Positions 59,271 through 64,000 of a stretch of 64,000 bases of DNA are shown here, piece by piece; positions within the stretch are counted from its first letter, which is position 1; each line of letters begins with the position of its first letter. Source of the stretch: Vibrio sp. 10N (lineage in GTDB: Bacteria; Pseudomonadota; Gammaproteobacteria; Enterobacterales; Vibrionaceae); contig NZ_BTPM01000001.1 in the NCBI RefSeq assembly GCF_036245475.1, forward strand, positions 2,666,001 to 2,730,000. Direction: 5' to 3'. A program made the position numbers and the translations under genes. The notes beneath the pieces are model-generated. The model did not search any database, had not been told where the DNA came from, and saw only the letters and a list, made by a program, of their open reading frames with translations.

Positions 59271-59299
59271 TTGACACTAAAAGGTGAAAACCATAGCAT
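59271..59299 (+). promoter_or_regulatory. Sigma-70 promoter of metNIQ
   Basis: TTGACA (59271-59276), a 17-base spacer and TAGCAT (59294-59299) lie immediately after the MetJ boxes and 61 bases before metN. Confidence 0.75.
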
Positions 59300-59360
59300 C
59301 TTCTATCAATTGAGATGTAGTTCAAACTTTTATGCTACTCACGGACTTCAGGTTGCTTAG

Positions 59361-60395
59361 ATGATCGAAATTAATCAAGTAAACAAAGTGTTTTATCAAG
59401 GCGCAAAGGAAATCAACGCCTTGTCAGACATTAATCTGCATATTGCAGAAGGCACTATCTTTGGTGTGATTGGCGCCTCTGGTGCCGGTAAAAGTACACT
59501 GATTCGCTGCGTCAACATGCTAGAAGCACCGACTTCCGGTGAAGTTATCGTTGATGGTGTCGATCTTACTAAGCTGTCTAAATCAGAACTTTCAGAAGCA
59601 CGCCGCAACATTGGTATGATTTTCCAGCACTTTAACTTGCTTTCATCTCGCACCGTGTTTGAAAACGTAGCGCTGCCGCTAGAGCTGGCAGGTAAAGAGC
59701 GTTCACACATCGAATCTAAAGTGACGGAACTTCTTAAGCTCGTGGGTCTCGCGGATAAGCGCGATACCTACCCTGCGAACCTCAGCGGCGGTCAAAAACA
59801 GCGAGTGGCGATTGCTCGTGCCCTATCGTCGGATCCAAAGGTACTGCTTTGTGATGAAGCGACCAGCGCACTGGATCCAGCTACGACCCAATCCATTCTC
59901 GAACTGCTTAAAGAGATCAACCGCAAGCTTAAAATCACTATGCTGCTGATTACTCACGAAATGGATGTCGTCAAAAGCATCTGTCATGAAGTCGCTATCA
60001 TTGGTGACGGTCACTTAGTTGAGAAAGGCACTGTGGGCGAAATCTTCGCTCACCCGAAAACGGAGCTTGCACACGAATTCATTCGCTCAACACTAGATCT
60101 GTCGATTCCAGAAGACTATCAGGCAAGACTGCAAGCTGAGCGTGTGGAAGGCAGCTACCCTCTCGTTCGCCTCGAGTTCACGGGCGCAACCGTAGACGCT
60201 CCACTAATGACGCAAATAGCTCGCAAATACAATATTGATGTCAGCATCTTAAGCTCCGATCTTGATTACGCCGGCGGTGTAAAATTCGGCATGATGGTGG
60301 CTGAGCTATTTGGCAATGAACAAGACGATAACGCGGCGATTCAATATCTTCGTGACCACAATGTAAAAGTAGAGGTACTTGGTTATGTCCTTTAA
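59361..60395 (+). CDS. metN: Methionine ABC importer ATPase MetN
   Basis: MetN (344 residues) powers uptake of methionine. Walker A is GASGAGKST at residues 38-46, the signature is [15 protein letters not shown], and Walker B is [12 protein letters not shown]. After about residue 265 comes the NIL domain, which binds methionine and inhibits transport when the cell is replete. It is the first gene of metN-metI-metQ, behind the MetJ operator. Confidence 0.96.
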   Translation: MIEINQVNKVFYQGAKEINALSDINLHIAEGTIFGVIGASGAGKSTLIRCVNMLEAPTSGEVIVDGVDLTKLSKSELSEARRNIGMIFQHFNLLSSRTVFENVALPLELAGKERSHIESKVTELLKLVGLADKRDTYPANLSGGQKQRVAIARALSSDPKVLLCDEATSALDPATTQSILELLKEINRKLKITMLLITHEMDVVKSICHEVAIIGDGHLVEKGTVGEIFAHPKTELAHEFIRSTLDLSIPEDYQARLQAERVEGSYPLVRLEFTGATVDAPLMTQIARKYNIDVSILSSDLDYAGGVKFGMMVAELFGNEQDDNAAIQYLRDHNVKVEVLGYVL

Positions 60396-61062
60396 CACTG
60401 TCACTGACTGGTTATCTCTAAACAGTAATCTACTATTAGGGGCAACATGGGAAACCCTATACATGGTTGCGATCGCCGGTGTGGTTGGCTTCGCTATTGG
60501 TATTCCATTGGGTGTGATACTGCACACCACTAAAAAAGGTGGCTTGCTAGAAAACACCCGCTTAAACAGCGTGCTGGGTGCAATAGTCAACGTCGGCCGT
60601 TCGGTCCCTTTCTTAGTGTTAATGGTGGCGATCATTCCACTAACCAAGATTTTGATTGGTACTTTCATCGGCACCACCGCGGCCATCGTTCCGTTGACTG
60701 TTGGCGCTATCCCGTTTGTGGCGCGTCTTATTGAAAGCTCACTACTTGAAGTGCCAACTGGTCTGGTGGAAGCCGCACAATCAATGGGCGCAACACCTTA
60801 CCAAATCATTACTAAGGTACTGCTTCCAGAAGCATTACCTACGATTATCAATTCGGTGACAATCACACTAGTGACACTAGTAAGCTACTCAGCCATGGCG
60901 GGTACCGTCGGTGGTGGCGGTCTAGGTGACGTAGCCATTCGCTATGGTTTCCACCGATACGATGTGACCATTATGGCTGTGACTGTAGTGATGCTCATCG
61001 TACTGGTACAAATTATTCAGTCTATCGGTGACGCCGTTGTGCGCCGTGTAGACCACAGATAA
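60385..61062 (+). CDS. metI: Methionine ABC importer permease MetI
   Basis: MetI (225 residues) is the membrane subunit, with about five membrane segments and the ATPase-contact loop [36 protein letters not shown] (EAA motif). ATG 60385 overlaps the end of metN by 11 bases and has GAGG upstream; the frame runs two codons further back. metQ follows after 34 bp. Confidence 0.95.
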   Translation: MSFNTVTDWLSLNSNLLLGATWETLYMVAIAGVVGFAIGIPLGVILHTTKKGGLLENTRLNSVLGAIVNVGRSVPFLVLMVAIIPLTKILIGTFIGTTAAIVPLTVGAIPFVARLIESSLLEVPTGLVEAAQSMGATPYQIITKVLLPEALPTIINSVTITLVTLVSYSAMAGTVGGGGLGDVAIRYGFHRYDVTIMAVTVVMLIVLVQIIQSIGDAVVRRVDHR

Positions 61063-61096
61063 TTGAGATTTAAAGATTTATAACAAGGAGAGAGTC

Positions 61097-61906
61097 ATGA
61101 AATTCAACGTTAAGAATTTACTCGCAATCGCAGCCGCTGCATCAGCACTTATTCTATCGGGCTGTGGCGAAAAAGAAGCTGACACCAGCAAAATCAAAGT
61201 CGGTGTGATGGCAGGTGCAGAAGCACAAGTGGCAGAAGTCGCTGCTAAGATTGCAAAAGAGCAGTACGACCTAGACGTTGAGCTAGTCACATTTACTGAC
61301 TACGTCACACCAAATGCAGCGCTCGATGATGGCTCTATCGACATCAACGCATTCCAGCACAAGCCATACCTTGATCAACAAGTCGCTGACCGTAACTACA
61401 AACTGACGATTGCTGGTAACACCTTTGTTTACCCAATCGCTGGCTACTCTAAGCAAGTGAAATCTGTAGACGAGATCCAAGATGGCGCTCGTATCGCAGT
61501 ACCTAATGATCCAACTAACCTAGGTCGTTCACTTCTGCTACTTGAGCAGCAAGGTCTGATCACTCTTCGTGAAGGCGTAGGTCTGCTTGCGACGGTTCGT
61601 GACATCGTTGAAAATCCAAAGAGCGTCACTATTGTTGAACTCGATGCAGCACAACTACCTCGCTCTCTAGATGACGTAGCGCTATCTATCATCAACACCA
61701 CTTACGCGAGCTCAATCGATCTAACACCTCAACGTGATGGCATATTTGTTGAAGACAAAGAGTCTCCATACGTAAACCTAATCGTTGCGCGTGAAGACAA
61801 TGTGAATGCAGAAAACGTTCAGAACTTTGTTAAAGCGTACCAAACAGAAGATGTGTACAACGCAGCCTCTGATATCTTCAAAGGTGGCGTCGTTAAAGGC
61901 TGGTAA
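61097..61906 (+). CDS. metQ: Methionine-binding lipoprotein MetQ
   Basis: MetQ (269 residues) captures methionine in the periplasm and delivers it to MetNI. The signal peptide ends in the lipobox LSGC (Cys23). NLPA-family segments include IKVGVMAGAEAQVAEVA, FTDYVTPNAALDDGSIDINAFQHKPYLDQQ and RIAVPNDPTNLGRSLLLLEQQGLI. AAGGAGAG precedes the ATG. A strong terminator follows. Confidence 0.96.
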   Translation: MKFNVKNLLAIAAAASALILSGCGEKEADTSKIKVGVMAGAEAQVAEVAAKIAKEQYDLDVELVTFTDYVTPNAALDDGSIDINAFQHKPYLDQQVADRNYKLTIAGNTFVYPIAGYSKQVKSVDEIQDGARIAVPNDPTNLGRSLLLLEQQGLITLREGVGLLATVRDIVENPKSVTIVELDAAQLPRSLDDVALSIINTTYASSIDLTPQRDGIFVEDKESPYVNLIVAREDNVNAENVQNFVKAYQTEDVYNAASDIFKGGVVKGW

Positions 61907-61933
61907 TCTCACCACCTTTGCAGCAAGCATCAA

Positions 61934-61965
61934 AAAGGGGTTGAAGCTAAGCTTCAACCCCTTTT
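61934..61965. terminator. Bidirectional terminator after metQ
   Basis: AAAAGGGGTTGAAGC / GCTTCAACCCCTTTT is a perfect 15-bp stem with a TAA loop between the convergent metQ and DUF2310 genes. Confidence 0.92.
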
Positions 61966-61988
61966 GTATTTTCAACCGATAACTCTGA

Positions 61989-62765
61989 TTACTTTAGGTG
62001 ATCCCAAGAAATATTGGAGACAATTCGGCAAGAATCGCACTTAAAGTAAAAGATGTCGTGTAGCGGCTCATCAAGCAACCATTCTCCACCACATTTCGGG
62101 CACTTACGTGCTTTTTCTTCCTCAAGACTCTTACCGCCTACCTTGTACAAATAGTAGTACGTTGGGATTTGGGTAATGTACTCGATACGACCACGAATAT
62201 CCCAGCCACGGCGGAACAGGTCACTGCCTACCTCAGACAGCTCTCGCAGCGCGGCGTGCTCTGCTTTACAGCCACCCGCCATCTGGATTTCATCGCACGC
62301 CTGCCACTCGGTTTGCCATTTTATCACCGACTTGTGATCGCCATTGAGTGTTGGCGGGTTACGGTACAGCGGGATCGGCAATAAGGTTTCACCACTTCGA
62401 AGCGGTGAACAGGTGTGCACATAGGTGGTGTACAGCACTTGCCAGCTCGGCGTTTCATCTTCTGCTGCTTGCTCTGAGTTGATATCACGACCTAGCAAAC
62501 GCATCTTAGGTGCGAGTAAACATGAGTCCGAGAGACGCTTTAAACACACTTTAACGAAATCGGAGTGGTTACTCGGATGCAAGCTGTCTTGCTCAGGGCA
62601 TACCGCGCGTACAAAAAATTCACCGTCGCCCATCACAACCGGAAACTCGCGTCCTAGCACTTGGCCGTTATAGCGCAACGCGTCCATCAGGCCGTTAATG
62701 CCTTTCTCTACCGCGCTAATCGTCGTGTTATCAAAACACTCAAACTGAAGTTCTACCACATACAT
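61989..62765 (-). CDS. DUF2310 zinc-ribbon-containing protein
   Basis: The 258-residue protein fits the DUF2310 family of Vibrio and relatives: a long N-terminal region (MYVVELQFECFDNTTISAVEKGI) and a C-terminal zinc ribbon made of CPKCGG and CDSCR. Further invariant-looking Cys residues occur in the middle (VHTCSPLRSGE, AGGCKAEHAALRELSEVG). No function is known. It starts two bases after the syd stop, so the two are cotranscribed and perhaps translationally coupled. Confidence 0.82.
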   Translation of the reverse strand: MYVVELQFECFDNTTISAVEKGINGLMDALRYNGQVLGREFPVVMGDGEFFVRAVCPEQDSLHPSNHSDFVKVCLKRLSDSCLLAPKMRLLGRDINSEQAAEDETPSWQVLYTTYVHTCSPLRSGETLLPIPLYRNPPTLNGDHKSVIKWQTEWQACDEIQMAGGCKAEHAALRELSEVGSDLFRRGWDIRGRIEYITQIPTYYYLYKVGGKSLEEEKARKCPKCGGEWLLDEPLHDIFYFKCDSCRIVSNISWDHLK

Positions 62766-62767
62766 AA

Positions 62768-63313
62768 TTAAACGTCCGGCTCCAGGCCATATAGGAAAGT
62801 CTCGATATCCTCAGCAACCACATCGCGGCGGTCGGTACCCAGACGTTCAAGAATCACGTTGCCAGTGATGTTACAGATAGAAATCACATCCATATCGGCA
62901 TCGGTCGCTGCGATAAACACCGTTGGCTTAAGCTTCAGGCGGCGCTGCGTCACCAGATGACCCAAAATGTTCTCTTGCAAACGCGTAAAATCGTCATCAC
63001 TCCACACCTGCAGTAACGTTAACTCATTGCCTTGCCATGTCGCATTCATGTCTGCACTGTACTGATGACCGTAAAAAGCTTTGATATCATCGTGTAGCGT
63101 TAGCTCAATCCCTTGCTCAATATTTTCCAAACGCTCAGGGACATTACGGACACAAGCGCGCCAATATACCGTTTCGTCATCTTTACGGTCGATACAAGGG
63201 GACACTAAGCCATGCAGTTCCTCACTGGCAGGTAGTGTTTGATGCTTATCTTGCCAAGCTTGTTGATAGCGCTGTGAAAACGCCTCAAGAGCCTGCTGTA
63301 CACTTTGATTCAT
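62768..63313 (-). CDS. syd: SecY-interacting protein Syd
   Basis: Syd (181 residues, the E. coli length) binds the cytoplasmic loops of SecY and is proposed to check assembly of the SecYEG translocon. Family segments are [63 protein letters not shown] and the C-terminal [14 protein letters not shown] 63313 has GGAG upstream. It is divergent from queF, as in other gammaproteobacteria. Confidence 0.94.
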   Translation of the reverse strand: MNQSVQQALEAFSQRYQQAWQDKHQTLPASEELHGLVSPCIDRKDDETVYWRACVRNVPERLENIEQGIELTLHDDIKAFYGHQYSADMNATWQGNELTLLQVWSDDDFTRLQENILGHLVTQRRLKLKPTVFIAATDADMDVISICNITGNVILERLGTDRRDVVAEDIETFLYGLEPDV

Positions 63314-63423
63314 ATACTCTCCACTCATCCTTCAATTGTTCGGCGATTTCCGAGCACAAAGGATGACAGCTATTCGGGGATCTCGTAAAATTCGTTTTAT
63401 TCTAATCGAAATGTCACACAATT

Positions 63424-64000
63424 ATGAGCAAATATTCCAACGCGAAAGAGCTTTCGGGACTCACTCTGGGTCAAAAGACCGATTATGCCAACCAGTATGA
63501 CGCATCCCTTTTGCAACCTGTACCACGAAGCCTAAACCGCAACGATCTTGAGCTCGGTGATAGCTTACCATTCCAAGGCTGTGATATTTGGACAATGTAT
63601 GAGATCTCTTGGCTCAATGCTAATGGCTTGCCACAAATCGCCGTTGGTGAAGCTTATATTCCCGCGACCAGTACGAACCTGATCGAATCTAAGTCATTTA
63701 AACTGTACCTCAACAGCTACAACCAAACGCGATTTGATTCATGGGATGAGGTGCAAAGCACTATCGCCAGTGACCTATCACATTGCGCAGGTGAAACCGT
63801 CACAGTGAAACTTATTCCTGTGGGCGACTTTGAGAACAGCCAAATCGTCGGCATGAAGGGCGAGTGCATCGACAACCAAGACATTCGCATCGATAGCTAC
63901 GACTTTGACGCGGCACTGCTTGAAGATGCTGCGGGAAATGAAGTGGTCGAAGAAGCACTACACAGCCACTTGCTAAAATCCAACTGCCTTATCACCAATC
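63424..64000 (+). CDS. queF: NADPH-dependent 7-cyano-7-deazaguanine reductase QueF, 5' part (3' end outside window)
   Basis: The frame opens at ATG 63424 and runs off the window after 192 codons; the long-type QueF is about 281 residues. It reduces preQ0 to preQ1 in queuosine synthesis. Visible are [19 protein letters not shown], the QueF motif [17 protein letters not shown], and the catalytic Cys at residue 188 in KSNCLITN, which in the family forms a thioimide with preQ0. The partner Asp would lie just outside the window. Confidence 0.95.
   Translation, partial: MSKYSNAKELSGLTLGQKTDYANQYDASLLQPVPRSLNRNDLELGDSLPFQGCDIWTMYEISWLNANGLPQIAVGEAYIPATSTNLIESKSFKLYLNSYNQTRFDSWDEVQSTIASDLSHCAGETVTVKLIPVGDFENSQIVGMKGECIDNQDIRIDSYDFDAALLEDAAGNEVVEEALHSHLLKSNCLITN

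Overview
The window looks like part of the main chromosome of a marine Vibrio. The evidence is gene content and order typical of Vibrionaceae: Na+-driven flagellar stator genes pomAB beside thiI and xseB-ispA-dxs; porin-ligA-zipA-cysZ; leuS-lptE-holA-rsfS-rlmH-mrdAB-rlpA-dacA-lipBA; treBC-treR; metNIQ. Base composition looks even. I saw no rRNA, tRNA, CRISPR array, prophage or defence island. Species cannot be decided from the window.

Layout. 1-6.9 kb: the 3' end of fadE, then dnaQ/rnhA, a methyltransferase, gloB and mltD. 6.9-15.3 kb: thiI, pomB-pomA (with a sigma-28-like promoter), xseB-ispA-dxs and gltX. 15.4-18.7 kb: a copper export unit, copA plus a DUF411 protein, behind a textbook CueR operator. 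18.7-31.8 kb: an accessory stretch rich in envelope genes, with two KdgM-type porins, two general porins, two DUF2057 proteins, a GH20 beta-N-acetylhexosaminidase, a TraB/GumN protein, a DUF2799 lipoprotein, a small secreted peptide, cueR (14 kb from its target copA) and the first copy of an IS1182-like element. 32-51 kb: housekeeping genes for DNA ligation, division, sulfate uptake, leucyl-tRNA synthesis, LPS assembly, peptidoglycan synthesis, lipoylation and one-carbon metabolism (glyA with a PurR box). 51.6-64 kb: a YitT protein, the second IS copy, trehalose uptake and hydrolysis with two TreR operators, an MliC-like lipoprotein, gmhB, metNIQ behind MetJ boxes and a consensus-like promoter, a Zn-ribbon protein, syd, and the 5' part of queF.

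The most striking observation is the IS. Both 1593-bp copies (one base apart) are flanked by perfect 18-bp direct repeats, and in each case the repeat is exactly a rho-independent terminator stem-loop, with a different loop at the two sites (AGGCCCC-TAAC-GGGGCCT and AGGCCCC-TTTT-GGGGCCT). The element therefore appears to target and duplicate terminator hairpins, so it lands just past the ends of genes. Its own ends carry further hairpins. The two copies are in direct orientation and bracket about 30 kb that includes many essential genes.

Regulatory sites that can be read directly are the CueR operator at copA, TreR operators at treB, MetJ boxes at metN, a PurR box at glyA, a candidate FliA promoter at pomA and a candidate CRP site upstream of one KdgM-type porin. 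Several start codons were moved from the longest possible reading frame on the basis of ribosome binding sites, signal peptides or promoter position; these choices are explained entry by entry. Functional assignments rest on recognising family motifs by eye, without a database search.
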